From Idiomarina fontislapidosi (lineage in GTDB: Bacteria; Pseudomonadota; Gammaproteobacteria; Enterobacterales; Alteromonadaceae), in the NCBI RefSeq assembly GCF_003226255.1, contig NZ_QJST01000014.1, positions 1 to 64,000 on the forward strand: a stretch of 64,000 nt of DNA, given 5' to 3'. Within the stretch, counting starts at the first letter, position 1; every line of letters starts with the position of its first letter. The notes under the pieces were generated by a model. That model searched no databases and was not told the origin of the DNA. It was given only the letters and a program-made list of their open reading frames with translations. Below are positions 16,876 through 26,958 of the stretch, in pieces. The translations under genes and the position numbers were made by a program.

Positions 16876-18249
16876 ATGAAGTCAGTGGTCGTAACATGGC
16901 GATGTGTGGCGGTCTTAGCCATCCTGATTATGGGATTGCAAGGTTGTACGCCGCAGTCAACGCCTAATCAATTGCAGATCGTCAAAGAGCGGAAAGTATT
17001 GAGAGTGGGGACATTAATGAGCCCCACGAGTTTTTATTACGACCATGAAGTAGAGCAAGGCTTCGAGTACGAGTTAGCTCATCGCTTTGCCGATAGGATG
17101 GGCGTTGAACTTCGCATGGTCTCACGATTTGACGTCGCGGATTTATTCACGCTGTTACAGCGCGGCGAAATTGATATTGTTGCAGCGGGCTTGGATGAAA
17201 CCAATAAACGTCGCGCGCTATTTCGATTCGGCCCCCCGTATGACGAAATCAGTCATAAATTGATTTTTAAACAAGGCTCAAGACAACGTCCACGAGATTG
17301 GGCGCAAGTCGATGACGGTGAAATAGTCGTGGTTCGCGGTAGTTCACACGAGGAGTTTTTACGCGCAATTGAGGACGAGTTTCCTGAGCTAAAGTGGCGG
17401 TCGACAAGCGACCATGATGCGGTTGAACTGATGCGCATGGTCGCTCGCGAGGAAATTGATTACACCATTGCTGACAGCAATCAATTAGAGGTTCAACGTC
17501 GCGCGCATCCTGGCTTGAGCGTTGCCTTTACTGCGCAAAGAGAGCTCAAAGTTGCATGGGCGCTTAACGACTCCTCAGATGATTCTCTTTACGCGGCAGT
17601 GATTGAGTACTTCGGTGAGGTACGTGACAGCGGTCGTCTTGCTTATTTAAAAGAAAAGCATTTTGGTCATGTAAAACAGTTTAATTATGTGACAACGAGC
17701 CTTTTTATAGAGGCTGTTGAGCAACAATTACCACAGTATATCTCGCTGTTTAAGCAGCATGCGGGAGAACTAGATTGGCGTTTGCTCGCCGCGATCTCGT
17801 ACCAAGAATCTTTGTGGAACCCCCGTGCCGTATCGCCTACCGGAGTGCGCGGTATGATGATGCTCACCTTGCCCACGGCTAAAGCCATGGGCGTGCAAAG
17901 TCGACTCAACCCAGAACAAAGCATTCGCGGTGGCGCGCGGTATTTCGAACGCATGCTGCAACGTATACCCGCACGCATTAAAAACCCGGATAGAACCTGG
18001 TTTGCCTTAGCCGCCTATAATATTGGTTTTGGTCATTTAGAAGATGCACGTGTGTTGACTGAGCGGCAAGGCGGTAATCCCGACCGTTGGCTTGATGTCA
18101 AACAACGCCTACCGTTATTACGTCAGAAACAGTTTTATCGTCAAACGAAATTTGGCTTCGCACGGGGCGACGAGCCTGTCACATATGTAGGAAATATTCG
18201 ACGCTTTTATGACACACTGAAATGGTTAGATGAACAAGGGCGGTTATAA
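16876..18249 (+). CDS. mltF: Membrane-bound lytic murein transglycosylase F
   Basis: 457 residues. A lipoprotein signal ends in the lipobox LQGC, placing it on the outer membrane. Residues about 35-270 form a SBP_bac_3-type periplasmic binding domain (VLRVGTLMSPTSFYYD, GEIDIVAAGLDET), and about 285-440 form the SLT lysozyme-like domain. The catalytic Glu is Glu311 in SYQESLWNP, followed by SPTGVRGMMMLT and AAYNIGFGHLEDA. It cleaves the glycan strand of peptidoglycan to 1,6-anhydro ends, and in the family the N-terminal domain controls activity by binding cell-wall peptides. The ATG abuts the stop of the amidohydrolase gene. mltF next to purL and tadA is the usual enteric neighbourhood. Confidence 0.95.
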   Translation: MKSVVVTWRCVAVLAILIMGLQGCTPQSTPNQLQIVKERKVLRVGTLMSPTSFYYDHEVEQGFEYELAHRFADRMGVELRMVSRFDVADLFTLLQRGEIDIVAAGLDETNKRRALFRFGPPYDEISHKLIFKQGSRQRPRDWAQVDDGEIVVVRGSSHEEFLRAIEDEFPELKWRSTSDHDAVELMRMVAREEIDYTIADSNQLEVQRRAHPGLSVAFTAQRELKVAWALNDSSDDSLYAAVIEYFGEVRDSGRLAYLKEKHFGHVKQFNYVTTSLFIEAVEQQLPQYISLFKQHAGELDWRLLAAISYQESLWNPRAVSPTGVRGMMMLTLPTAKAMGVQSRLNPEQSIRGGARYFERMLQRIPARIKNPDRTWFALAAYNIGFGHLEDARVLTERQGGNPDRWLDVKQRLPLLRQKQFYRQTKFGFARGDEPVTYVGNIRRFYDTLKWLDEQGRL

Positions 18250-18254
18250 AGAGG

Positions 18255-18752
18255 CTATTGAAGATGTAACTCGTGATAAGACAATGAGGCTTTGACCTCT
18301 TTTTGCATCCACTCAAGCAGAACAAAGCAACGCGACTCACCATCTAAGCCAATCACTTTTGCCATAAAGCCTTTGAAGGGGCCTTCACCGATTTCGACGT
18401 GGTCGCCGATCTCGGGCGCTCGAGTCTCCGCCAAGGCATCCCTGCCTGTTAGAGAGTCTATCCATGACTGCGGAAGCTTTGGGATCCGATCGCCAAACCG
18501 CACGAGCGAATGTACCCCATAGGTACTACGTAATTTATAAAATTGCGTAGCCAGCTGTTCAGATTGAACAAAAACATAGCCGGGAAATAGCGGCTCCGTA
18601 CGTAAGCTGCGCTTACCACGAATAATGCGTTCGACTTTTAACCTTGGTCCAAAACATTTAAAGCCTTGGCGGTTGAGATTTTCCAGTGCTCGGTCTTCCT
18701 GACGCGGTTTAGTTTTCAGCACATACCAACCACCGAATGTCTGCGTGTCCAT
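18255..18752 (-). CDS. rfaH: Transcription antiterminator RfaH
   Basis: 165 residues, a NusG paralogue. The N-terminal NGN domain is clear (WYVLKTKPRQEDRALENL, EPLFPGYVFVQ) and the C-terminal KOW-like region is short (EIGDHVEIGEGPFKGFMAKV). RfaH is recruited to RNA polymerase paused at ops elements and increases expression of long, poorly translated operons such as lipopolysaccharide core, O antigen, capsule and haemolysin. This window contains a polysaccharide region of over 36 kb, the sort of target it serves, although no good ops site (GGCGGTAG core) was found in the leaders I could inspect. The gene converges on mltF with five bases between stops. Confidence 0.93.
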   Translation of the reverse strand: MDTQTFGGWYVLKTKPRQEDRALENLNRQGFKCFGPRLKVERIIRGKRSLRTEPLFPGYVFVQSEQLATQFYKLRSTYGVHSLVRFGDRIPKLPQSWIDSLTGRDALAETRAPEIGDHVEIGEGPFKGFMAKVIGLDGESRCFVLLEWMQKEVKASLSYHELHLQ

Positions 18753-18945
18753 ACGAGACGCCTCGGTTGCTTAATCTGACCAAACAGAGTCTATCCCCGA
18801 GTAAAGGCAATTTACAAAAAATTAGAGTAGTTATTCTTTGACGTGAAAAACTGACGTCAAAAACCGTGAAAAATGCATTCTGAATGTAGCATTAATTCTA
18901 ATAATGGCAAGAGAAAGTGAAAAGTCTATAATTTTCATCATATTA

Positions 18946-18980
18946 AAACGTAGAAAGCTAAGCAAATGCTTAGCTTTCTA
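18946..18980 (-). terminator. Terminator of the Arg-rich small gene
   Basis: A perfect 13-bp stem (arms 18951-18963 and 18968-18980, sequence TAGAAAGCTAAGC and its complement) with an AAAT loop. The stop codon of the small gene lies inside the right arm. On the minus strand the stem is followed by CGTTTTAA, a modest T run. Confidence 0.6.
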
Positions 18981-19113
18981 ATTTGGGTGAGCCTTCCTTT
19001 TTCACCAAGCGGAACCATTTTTCTCGGCGTTCGATAATCCGTTTACGGCGTGCGCGGACAACAGCGCGTCGGCGAGCATCATTGGCGGTCTTATTAATTC
19101 GGCGTTGTGACAT
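18970..19113 (-). CDS. Small arginine-rich protein, 47 residues
   Basis: A short frame with a very good ribosome binding site: AAAGGAG, six bases, then ATG at 19113. The product starts MSQRRINKTANDARRRAV and continues with further Arg/Lys clusters (RARRKRIIERREKWFRL), ending GSPKLES. About a third of the residues are Arg or Lys, with a predicted single helix, suggesting binding to nucleic acid or ribosomes. A perfect 13-bp hairpin closes the gene. It lies between rfaH and purL, divergent from purL. The family is not recognised; the strong translation signal and terminator are the reasons for calling it real. Confidence 0.7.
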   Translation of the reverse strand: MSQRRINKTANDARRRAVVRARRKRIIERREKWFRLVKKEGSPKLES

Positions 19114-19214
19114 AAAAGACTCCTTTACAGGTGGAATTCGATCCTAGCAGATCAGTTCCTAGGCTGTCACTTAAAAAGCATCAGTGAAACATGGCGGGCG
19201 AGGGGTTTTTTCGA

Positions 19215-19220
19215 TATAAT
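19215..19220 (+). promoter_or_regulatory. Likely -10 element of the purL promoter
   Basis: A perfect TATAAT 40 bases before the GTG start of purL. No good -35 hexamer stands at the matching distance, so the promoter may depend on an activator or on extended contacts. Its position inside the open frame that reaches back to 19191 argues that translation begins at 19260. Confidence 0.45.
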
Positions 19221-19259
19221 CGCCGCGCAAATTTTACACAAGCGTTGGAGACTGTTGTC

Positions 19260-22200
19260 GTGGAAATCTTTCGTGGTTCACCTGCCTTATCGGCGTTCAA
19301 AATTACAAAAAAGCTTGAACAACTCAAACATGCGGGGATCCCCATAAAGAGTTTATATGCGGAATATCAGCACTTTATTCACCTCCGCAACACACTCTCT
19401 GACGCGCATCACGACACACTCAAGCAACTTCTCACTTACGGCCCCACAGCTCAACGACAATCACCTAGCGAATCCAGCACGCTTATTTTGGTCGTACCGC
19501 GTCTCGGTACTATCTCGCCCTGGGCATCTAAAGCAACGAACATCGCGCATAACTGTGATATCAAGGAAGTTCACCGCATTGAACGTGGTGTGGCTTACTA
19601 TGTAGAGGGTGATTTGTCAGCCGACGAACAAAAACAAGCGGCGGCGCTGTTACATGATCGTATGACCGAGAGCGTGCTCTATCACATGAGTGATGCACAA
19701 AAGCTGTTCCAGCAAGCCGAGCCAGCGCCACTATCCAGTGTCGATATACTCGCCGAAGGGCGCGTGGCACTTGAGGACGCGAACGTATCGCTTGGTTTAG
19801 CCTTGGCCGATGATGAAATCGATTACTTACTCGAAAACTTCAAGAAGTTAGGTCGTAACCCTAACGACATCGAACTGTATATGTTTGCTCAGGCAAACTC
19901 TGAGCACTGTCGTCACAAAATCTTTAATGCCGACTGGACCATCGATGGTGAGGCTCAGCCGAAATCGCTATTCAAGATGATCAAGAACACCTTCGAAGTC
20001 ACACCAGACTATGTTCTTTCTGCCTATAAAGACAATGCTGCGGTCATGGAAGGTCACGAAGCCGGACGTTTTTATCCAGCGCCCGAATCCACGACTTACA
20101 GCTATAACCACGAGCCGATTCACATTTTGATGAAGGTTGAGACCCATAACCACCCGACAGCAATTGCACCTTACGCCGGTGCAGCAACGGGGTCAGGCGG
20201 TGAAATTCGTGATGAAGGTGCAACCGGCATTGGTTCTAAGCCTAAAGCGGGCTTAGTCGGGTTTAGTGTATCAAACTTAAATATTCCCGGCTTTAAACAA
20301 CCGTGGGAAGAAAACTACGGTAAGCCAGCACGCATCGTGAGTGCGCTCGATATCATGCTCGAGGGACCGCTCGGTGGTGCCGCATTTAATAATGAATTTG
20401 GTCGTCCGGCGCTGACAGGTTACTTCCGTACTTACGAGCAAACGGTGAATAGTCATAATGGTCGCGAAGTACGGGGTTATCACAAACCGATCATGATCGC
20501 CGGCGGCTTAGGTAATATCCGCGAAGCGCACGTACAAAAAGATGATATCCCAGTCGGCGCAAAACTTGTCGTGTTGGGCGGCCCTGCGATGAACATCGGT
20601 CTAGGCGGCGGTGCCGCATCGTCAATGGCTTCGGGTGAGTCAGCAGAAGACCTTGATTTTGCCTCGGTACAGCGTGATAACCCAGAGATGGAACGCCGTT
20701 GCCAAGAGGTCATCGATCGCTGTTGGCAGCTCGGCTCAGATAACCCGATTGCCTTTATTCATGATGTCGGCGCGGGTGGCTTATCGAACGCGATGCCTGA
20801 ACTCGTCAGCGATGGCGGGCGTGGTGGTCGTTTTGAGCTGCGCGATATTCCAAACGATGAGCCCGGCATGACACCGTTAGAAATCTGGTGTAACGAATCG
20901 CAAGAGCGTTACGTGATTGCTATCGCCCCCGAAAACATGGCGCGCTTTGAACAAATTTGTGAACGCGAGCGTGCCGAGTATGCCGTGATTGGTGAAGCGA
21001 CCGAAGAGCTCACCATCTTATTAAACGATGCCAAGTTCAACAATCAACCGATTGATCTCCCCCTCGATGTACTTCTGGGCAAACCCCCTAAAATGCACCG
21101 TGATGTTAAACGCCAACAGGCAGCGGGCGAATCGCTTAAGCTGACGGGTATCGATGCGAACGAAGCAGCAGAACGCTTAATGCGTTTACCGAGCATTGCT
21201 GAAAAGACCTTCTTAATCACCATCGGCGATCGCTCTGTGACGGGCTTGGTTGCGCGTGACCAAATGGTCGGTCCATGGCAGGTGCCAGTAGCCGATGTAG
21301 CGGTGACGGCAGCCTCCTACGACACCTATCATGGCGAAGCAATGGCAATGGGTGAACGCACGCCGTTGGCACTGCTAAACTATGGCGCCTCTGCGCGCAT
21401 GGCAGTCGCTGAGGCATTGACTAACCTTGCAGCCGCCGAGGTAGGTGAACTAAAACGCGTTAAATTGTCAGCTAACTGGATGGCCGCGGCTGGTCACCCC
21501 GGCGAAGATGCAGGTCTCTATGAGGCAGTAAAAGCGATCGGTGAAGAACTGTGCCCAGCATTGGAAATTACCATTCCGGTGGGTAAAGACTCGATGTCGA
21601 TGAAAACCCAGTGGCAAGAAGCGGGCGAGGACAAAGCCGTAACCGCGCCATTGTCATTGGTGATTACCGCTTTTGCACGAGTGAACGATGTACGTAACAC
21701 CGTGACACCACAACTGCGTCTTGATAAAGGTGATACGCACCTTATCGCTATCGATTTAGGCCAAGGTAAAAACCGCTTAGGTGGTTCGGCACTCGCACAA
21801 GTCTATAAACAACTGGGCGAACAAACACCCGACCTAGACGATACAGCACAGTTTAAAGCGTTCTTCGATACACTTCAGCAGCTCATCTCTGAGGGACGTA
21901 TTCTTGCATACCATGACCGCTCTGATGGCGGATTAATGACAACACTCGCCGAAATGGCATTTGCGGGCCACTGTGGTGTCCACGCCGATCTGAGTGCGTT
22001 GGGTGATGAGCCACTCGCTGCCTTGTTTAGCGAGGAGCTGGGTGCGGTCATACAAGTCACGGCTGATCAGCGTGAACACGTGCTCTCAGCGTTCCAAAAA
22101 GCGGGCCTCGAAAATCTCGTGCATGTCATCGGCCAACCTACCGAGCGTGACGAAATTAAACTCATTCACAACGGTGATGCAGTGATTGATTCGTCGCGCA

Positions 22201-23150
22201 CGCATTACCGTACTTTGTGGGCCGAAACCACGCACCAGATGCAACGTCTACGTGACAACCCTGTCTGTGCAGATGAAGAGTTCCAGCTTAAGCAACGCGT
22301 GGATGACCCAGGGTTACAGGCTGATTTAACCTTTGATGTGCATGAAGACATCGCCGCTCCATATATCGCCAAAGGCGCCGCACCTAAGGTGGCGATTCTG
22401 CGCGAGCAAGGCGTGAACTCTCACTACGAGATGGCGGCGGCTTTTGACCGAGCAGGTTTTGAAGCCATTGATGTGCACATGAGCGATATCCTCAACGGAC
22501 GTGTCAGCTTAGATGAGATGCAGGCACTCGCCGCGTGTGGTGGATTCTCGTACGGTGACGTATTAGGTGCGGGTGAAGGTTGGGCGAAGTCCATCCTCTT
22601 TAATCAACGTGCACGTGATCAGTTCGAAGCCTTCTTTAATCGCGACAATACACTCGCCTTAGGTGTGTGTAATGGCTGTCAGATGTTATCAACATTGAAA
22701 ACCTTGATCCCAGGCACCGAACACTGGCCACGATTTGTGACCAACCGCAGTGAGCGCTTTGAAGCACGCTTTAGCTTGGTTGAGGTACAATCGACAAACT
22801 CGGCGTTCTTTGCGGGTATGCAAGGGTCGAAAATGCCTATCGCTGTATCTCACGGTGAGGGGCGTGCCGAGTTTGCAGCAGCGGACCAACAAGCACAGTT
22901 GGAACAAGCCGGACAGGTTGCCTTGCGCTATATCGATAACTGGGGTGAGGTAGCAGAGCAGTATCCTGCCAACCCAAATGGCTCGCCTAATGGGATTACC
23001 GCAGTCACTAGCCGCGACGGACGTGTCACGGCAATGATGCCACACCCTGAGCGTGTATTCCGCACGGTAGCCAACAGCTGGCATCCAGATGAGTGGGGCG
23101 AAGACAGCCCGTGGATGCGCATGTTCCGTAACGCGCGTACCCAGTTCTAA
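19260..23150 (+). CDS. purL: Phosphoribosylformylglycinamidine synthase
   Basis: 1296 residues from the GTG at 19260, which follows GGAG by nine bases. This gives the length of the enteric enzyme (1295 in E. coli) and the usual N terminus ([12 protein letters not shown]). It catalyses the fourth step of purine synthesis: FGAR plus glutamine plus ATP gives FGAM. The N-terminal domain, linker, and two AIR-synthase-like halves are followed by a class I glutamine amidotransferase (GVCNGCQM, with the nucleophile Cys, and the HGEGR and PHPERVFR motifs). The FGAM synthase part contains [11 protein letters not shown] and the glycine-rich [10 protein letters not shown]. It is the large single-chain type found in gammaproteobacteria. 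Confidence 0.97.
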   Translation: MEIFRGSPALSAFKITKKLEQLKHAGIPIKSLYAEYQHFIHLRNTLSDAHHDTLKQLLTYGPTAQRQSPSESSTLILVVPRLGTISPWASKATNIAHNCDIKEVHRIERGVAYYVEGDLSADEQKQAAALLHDRMTESVLYHMSDAQKLFQQAEPAPLSSVDILAEGRVALEDANVSLGLALADDEIDYLLENFKKLGRNPNDIELYMFAQANSEHCRHKIFNADWTIDGEAQPKSLFKMIKNTFEVTPDYVLSAYKDNAAVMEGHEAGRFYPAPESTTYSYNHEPIHILMKVETHNHPTAIAPYAGAATGSGGEIRDEGATGIGSKPKAGLVGFSVSNLNIPGFKQPWEENYGKPARIVSALDIMLEGPLGGAAFNNEFGRPALTGYFRTYEQTVNSHNGREVRGYHKPIMIAGGLGNIREAHVQKDDIPVGAKLVVLGGPAMNIGLGGGAASSMASGESAEDLDFASVQRDNPEMERRCQEVIDRCWQLGSDNPIAFIHDVGAGGLSNAMPELVSDGGRGGRFELRDIPNDEPGMTPLEIWCNESQERYVIAIAPENMARFEQICERERAEYAVIGEATEELTILLNDAKFNNQPIDLPLDVLLGKPPKMHRDVKRQQAAGESLKLTGIDANEAAERLMRLPSIAEKTFLITIGDRSVTGLVARDQMVGPWQVPVADVAVTAASYDTYHGEAMAMGERTPLALLNYGASARMAVAEALTNLAAAEVGELKRVKLSANWMAAAGHPGEDAGLYEAVKAIGEELCPALEITIPVGKDSMSMKTQWQEAGEDKAVTAPLSLVITAFARVNDVRNTVTPQLRLDKGDTHLIAIDLGQGKNRLGGSALAQVYKQLGEQTPDLDDTAQFKAFFDTLQQLISEGRILAYHDRSDGGLMTTLAEMAFAGHCGVHADLSALGDEPLAALFSEELGAVIQVTADQREHVLSAFQKAGLENLVHVIGQPTERDEIKLIHNGDAVIDSSRTHYRTLWAETTHQMQRLRDNPVCADEEFQLKQRVDDPGLQADLTFDVHEDIAAPYIAKGAAPKVAILREQGVNSHYEMAAAFDRAGFEAIDVHMSDILNGRVSLDEMQALAACGGFSYGDVLGAGEGWAKSILFNQRARDQFEAFFNRDNTLALGVCNGCQMLSTLKTLIPGTEHWPRFVTNRSERFEARFSLVEVQSTNSAFFAGMQGSKMPIAVSHGEGRAEFAAADQQAQLEQAGQVALRYIDNWGEVAEQYPANPNGSPNGITAVTSRDGRVTAMMPHPERVFRTVANSWHPDEWGEDSPWMRMFRNARTQF

Positions 23151-23172
23151 CGATCGAACAATGATTAGACAC

Positions 23173-23204
23173 AAGAGCAAGCCATTGAGCTTGCTCTTTT
23201 TTTT
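23173..23204 (+). terminator. Rho-independent terminator of purL
   Basis: 10-bp stem AAGAGCAAGC / GCTTGCTCTT around CATTGA, followed by eight Ts. Confidence 0.93.
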
Positions 23205-23291
23205 GCCTTTTCAAAACCTTTACGCCGACTGCCCTAGCCAAATATCTGAGGAACCGCATAATAGAATTAAGACTCAACAGGAGGCAGTATG

Positions 23292-23792
23292 ATGAAACGT
23301 ATTTTAGCACTCACAGGTATCCTAGCCGCATCGGTTGCAATGACTGCACACGCAGAAGATCGTAACTATGTCAGTGGTGGTTACAACGATTTTGGCGATT
23401 CAGACTTTTACATTAAAGGCTCACGTCAAGTCGATTCACATTGGGTGATTGAAGGTGAGGCGTTTGATATCGGTGATTTTGGCACGCGTTTGGGCGGTCA
23501 ATATTTGTTGAGCAACAGTCCATTGTTCTTGAAAGGCGGTATGAGCCATTACGATTTTGGTAACACCGATGACACCGGTGGTTATGTCGGTATCGGTACC
23601 GAAGTCGGCTTAAGCACACAAGCAACAGCTATGTTTGATGCGACCTATGATTCTGCATTAGATGGTTATGCGTCAGTGGGCGCAAAAGTGCGTTATAACT
23701 TCGACCAACGTTTCGCTGCCGATATCGGTTTTCGCGGTAACTTCGACGATATCGACAACGAGTTTCGTGTGGGTATTACCTACAAGTTTTAA
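23292..23792 (+). CDS. Small outer-membrane beta-barrel protein
   Basis: 166 residues with a signal peptide (cleavage near TAHAE) and then alternating short strands rich in Gly, Asp and aromatics, ending ITYKF, with the terminal Phe expected for BAM-inserted barrels. About eight strands fit the length. Two ATGs stand together; the second, at 23292, is seven bases from a perfect GGAGG and is preferred over 23289. The gene is flanked by terminators on both sides and so is transcribed alone. The function is unknown; the size fits OmpA/OmpW-like or PagP-sized barrels, but no family motif is seen. Confidence 0.75.
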   Translation: MKRILALTGILAASVAMTAHAEDRNYVSGGYNDFGDSDFYIKGSRQVDSHWVIEGEAFDIGDFGTRLGGQYLLSNSPLFLKGGMSHYDFGNTDDTGGYVGIGTEVGLSTQATAMFDATYDSALDGYASVGAKVRYNFDQRFAADIGFRGNFDDIDNEFRVGITYKF

Positions 23793-23818
23793 GGTTTCCA
23801 CTCCGAGCAAGGTGGTTT

Positions 23819-23844
23819 GCGGGGCTTAACGGCCCCGCTTTTTT
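23819..23844 (+). terminator. Rho-independent terminator of the barrel gene
   Basis: Stem GCGGGGC / GCCCCGC with loop TTAACG and six Ts. The stop codon of the convergent metalloprotease gene lies in the loop. Confidence 0.9.
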
Positions 23845-26747
23845 ATCCAGCCTTGTTTGAGTCCACCTAAGCTGGCGAGCAGTAATAACATTAACCAACC
23901 ACTACTTCCGCCACTACTACCACCACCTGAATCACCCCCAGTCGTAGTCGTCGGTGCAGCAGCCACGTCAATGGTTTCTTCAAAGGTATCAGAGTTACCG
24001 CCCGTATCTGTCACTGTTACCGAGAGGGTAAAAGTGCCTTGTTCAGCAAAGCTAAACCGTGCAGAGGTGAGTTCTTCGTTACTGATAGTGACCGACGTAT
24101 CATCAACCGACCACGCCGCCGTCTCTAATTCGAGGTTACCTGATGTCGTGATCGTTGCGGTGGTTGAACCACCCGCGCGAACAGTCGCCGATGAGAAGTT
24201 CATCGCATCAACACTCACGGGCTCAATCGCCTCAACCGAGATACTGATGGTATCCATAACGGTATTGCCGTCGGCATCGCTGACCGATGCAACAAAGTCA
24301 TACGCCCCCGATGCCTGACCTGGAATATCAAACTCAAACACATTGGCATCGCTACGTGTCGGTTGGAATACGACGTTATCGCGTCCGGGTAAACGTTGCT
24401 CAACGGTTAAGGTGTCATAAAACGACGTGTCACTCGGCTCGTTTAAGGTTACCGTCAATGTAAACGGCTCATCTTCAAGAATCGAGTTGCTACTCGCCGT
24501 AAAGCTCACGATATCGGGCTGGTTATTGCCATAAGCACGAATCGGGATTTCCACATCAGGAGTACCTTGCACACCCAAGTCAGCAACCACAGTCACCGTA
24601 CCCGTGTTTGTAATAGGTGTCGCATCGCCCTCTATGGATAAAGTAATGACATCGCCCTGCGAGGTCGTCGTACGATCGGTTTGCGTAACGGTCAGGTTAT
24701 CAATGTTGACGTCACCACTCACTGAGTAGGTCGGGATGACATCAGTCGGCACATTGACCAATTCGGCAGTCAGGCTTACTGCGGTATCAGATATAATCTC
24801 ATAGCCCTCAGTAAGGTATCCTGTAACGGGCGTCTCAGCAGTCGTTGGACCCTCCCACCAAATCATGCTCGACACACTGTACTCCGAGAAGTTAGTGTTT
24901 ACTACGCGCAGCGGAAGCTGAAACAGGTTACGTTGGTCACTGTCCGTCAACTCAGCTGCAATCGCCGCCTGTGAACGCTTAGGCGTAATGGTTAAGGTAC
25001 GCTCAGCACCACTGCCCGACACCGATACATCAAACCATTCACTCGCCTGGGCAATACCATCACTGAGGCTCGGGCGACCCATCGACTCGTCAAAGTAAGT
25101 GGCTAGCTCAATATTTGAATTAAGCATGCTGTCGTCGCTCAGCAGCACAGTGAACGATTGTGCTTCACCCGCACCTACGTTTAACACGTTATCGTTGGTA
25201 AAGATAAACGCATCATTGCCACCACTTGATGCGACCGATGCAGAAAACTCACCAATGAGTTGGTAACCGTTATCATCAGATGGAGCCAATACACAAATGC
25301 CCAAGTTACCCGGCTCAATTGTGCCGGTGAGTGTTGAGCCCGTAATGGTTTGACCGTTTTCAATCTGTTGCTGAGTGAAATAACGATTGCTATGGCAATT
25401 GCGGTTGAGTACCAAGTACTCACTGACCGCTGCATCGGGCAGTTGGAGTTGAACACTCGTTCCATCAACTGCAACGCCAACATTCAAATAGTCATTCCAG
25501 CGTTGAAAACGACGCGTCCACGGCGTGGTCAAAGTCGTTGCTTTGGCTGCGTTGGCCGCATCAACTTCAGCTTCAGATTTGCCCGCGGGGGTACCCGCTA
25601 CATCTAAATCTGGACTTGAGTAAAGCGCCTCGCGGTTACACGCACCTTCAGGCACCGCTTCGCGGCAGCTCGAGCCGTACGCCATAATAGTGTAAAACTC
25701 GCCGGCCGGGTCAACGTAGCCATACGGAATGTGGTTATCAATCTGCGACCCAGAGCCCTGCTCATTATTTTCAAGTGTAAAGCGGTCATGCAGTAAGCCA
25801 ATATTATGACCCAGCTCGTGAGGGAAGGTACCTGTGCCAAGACATTGGTAGGTGGTAAACGCAATATGAAAGTCGGGTGAAATACCAAAGAACGTATTAT
25901 CCGCCGCGATATCCGAAGCCACATAGGCTTGGCCGCACACATCATCGCTCACGCCAATGTAATGAATAACGTCAGCGTTGTATTGGTCGCGTAACCGACT
26001 GGCCATTCCGCTATTCACCAGCTCATCCAAAATATCGGCAGAGGGAGCACCCACAAAATCATTTTCAGTAACAGGCAAAACAATCGGATGAGCGCCTACA
26101 ATGCGGTGCGATAAAGAAAGCTCGGATTGCTCAAACACGAAATTAGTTACTGCGTCGGCAAACTCAATGTCTTCATCAAATATCGCTTGGTTTTCTGCCA
26201 TATAAGCGGGTAAACGTGGATCAAATAGAATCAACGTATCGATACTGCTATCAGAAGCCACGTCCGTGGTAATCGCATCGGCAGCCATCACCGGTGAACC
26301 CTGTGCTGTGCGCCAGTTAATCGCTTGGGTCGGCTCCGTGGCTTTGTTCGCATCGGACATACGCAAGGGTTCTGGGTATTCGTTACTGACAAGCACGGTT
26401 TTACTGCGGTGGCCAGTTTGGTAAACCTTAACCCAATTACCATCAGCATTTTGCAGCGTGTAAATGGTGTGCTCGGGCGTGTGGTAAACACTGGCTGCAA
26501 AACGTTGCAGCTTACCGTTGCTTAACACTTTATCGAGTGCATAAAAACCTTGAGCAGGTCGACTGCCTTCGCCAACAACAAACTGCGTTGATGCGTTGTC
26601 AAAGGGCAGAGTTAGGGATTCACCAAGCGAAAACTGCTGCATCTTTAATTGCTGATGAAGCGTAGGTTGTGACGCAGATTGTTGCGCTACCGCACTGTTA
26701 AGCCCAAGTGACGCGACGATAGCCGAGGTCAAAAGTAGTCGTTTCAT
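23826..26747 (-). CDS. Reprolysin-like secreted metalloprotease with GlyGly-CTERM
   Basis: 973 residues. Signal peptide (cleavage near AVAQ), a propeptide-like region, then a metzincin domain with the full motif HELGHNIGLLHD: His310, Glu311, His314 and His320 bind zinc or catalyse. The C-terminal half holds Ig/PKD-like modules (FSFAEQGTFTLSVTVTDTGG). The protein ends with a Gly/Ser-rich stretch, a hydrophobic helix (WLMLLLLASLGG) and a basic tail (KKRGR), which is a GlyGly-CTERM signal, known to be cut by rhombosortase to free or anchor proteins secreted by the type II system. No rhombosortase gene is in the window. It likely degrades extracellular protein, in keeping with the peptide-related genes nearby. 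Confidence 0.88.
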   Translation of the reverse strand: MKRLLLTSAIVASLGLNSAVAQQSASQPTLHQQLKMQQFSLGESLTLPFDNASTQFVVGEGSRPAQGFYALDKVLSNGKLQRFAASVYHTPEHTIYTLQNADGNWVKVYQTGHRSKTVLVSNEYPEPLRMSDANKATEPTQAINWRTAQGSPVMAADAITTDVASDSSIDTLILFDPRLPAYMAENQAIFDEDIEFADAVTNFVFEQSELSLSHRIVGAHPIVLPVTENDFVGAPSADILDELVNSGMASRLRDQYNADVIHYIGVSDDVCGQAYVASDIAADNTFFGISPDFHIAFTTYQCLGTGTFPHELGHNIGLLHDRFTLENNEQGSGSQIDNHIPYGYVDPAGEFYTIMAYGSSCREAVPEGACNREALYSSPDLDVAGTPAGKSEAEVDAANAAKATTLTTPWTRRFQRWNDYLNVGVAVDGTSVQLQLPDAAVSEYLVLNRNCHSNRYFTQQQIENGQTITGSTLTGTIEPGNLGICVLAPSDDNGYQLIGEFSASVASSGGNDAFIFTNDNVLNVGAGEAQSFTVLLSDDSMLNSNIELATYFDESMGRPSLSDGIAQASEWFDVSVSGSGAERTLTITPKRSQAAIAAELTDSDQRNLFQLPLRVVNTNFSEYSVSSMIWWEGPTTAETPVTGYLTEGYEIISDTAVSLTAELVNVPTDVIPTYSVSGDVNIDNLTVTQTDRTTTSQGDVITLSIEGDATPITNTGTVTVVADLGVQGTPDVEIPIRAYGNNQPDIVSFTASSNSILEDEPFTLTVTLNEPSDTSFYDTLTVEQRLPGRDNVVFQPTRSDANVFEFDIPGQASGAYDFVASVSDADGNTVMDTISISVEAIEPVSVDAMNFSSATVRAGGSTTATITTSGNLELETAAWSVDDTSVTISNEELTSARFSFAEQGTFTLSVTVTDTGGNSDTFEETIDVAAAPTTTTGGDSGGGSSGGSSGWLMLLLLASLGGLKQGWIKKRGR

Positions 26748-26905
26748 ATCGTTAGCTCTAAACGTTTAGTTAATGTTAGTTTCGCCCAATTAAACCTTAT
26801 GATCAATGTTGTGAAAAAATTGTGTTAAAACAGTAAAATAATTTGCAAACCAAGGGAAACCTGATAACGTATCAGTTAATCATGAATGCGCTTTAAATTC
26901 GCAAG

Positions 26906-26923
26906 ATTGATTGGCCAATCGAT
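26906..26923. promoter_or_regulatory. 18-bp near-palindrome upstream of the yjbE-like gene
   Basis: ATTGATTGGCCAATCGAT: 8 of 9 base pairs match, with a perfect 12-bp centre (GATTGGCCAATC). It lies 36 bases before the ATG of the first polysaccharide gene, in the gap shared with the divergent protease. It could be an operator for the yjb-like operon or a leader hairpin. Confidence 0.45.
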
Positions 26924-26958
26924 TGAATTTTGTAGAACGTGTACACAGAGGTGTAATT

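Noticed and set aside
19191-19259. N-terminal extension of purL from an ATG at 19191
   Set aside because: It contains the TATAAT of the promoter, and the GTG at 19260 has a ribosome binding site and gives the family length.
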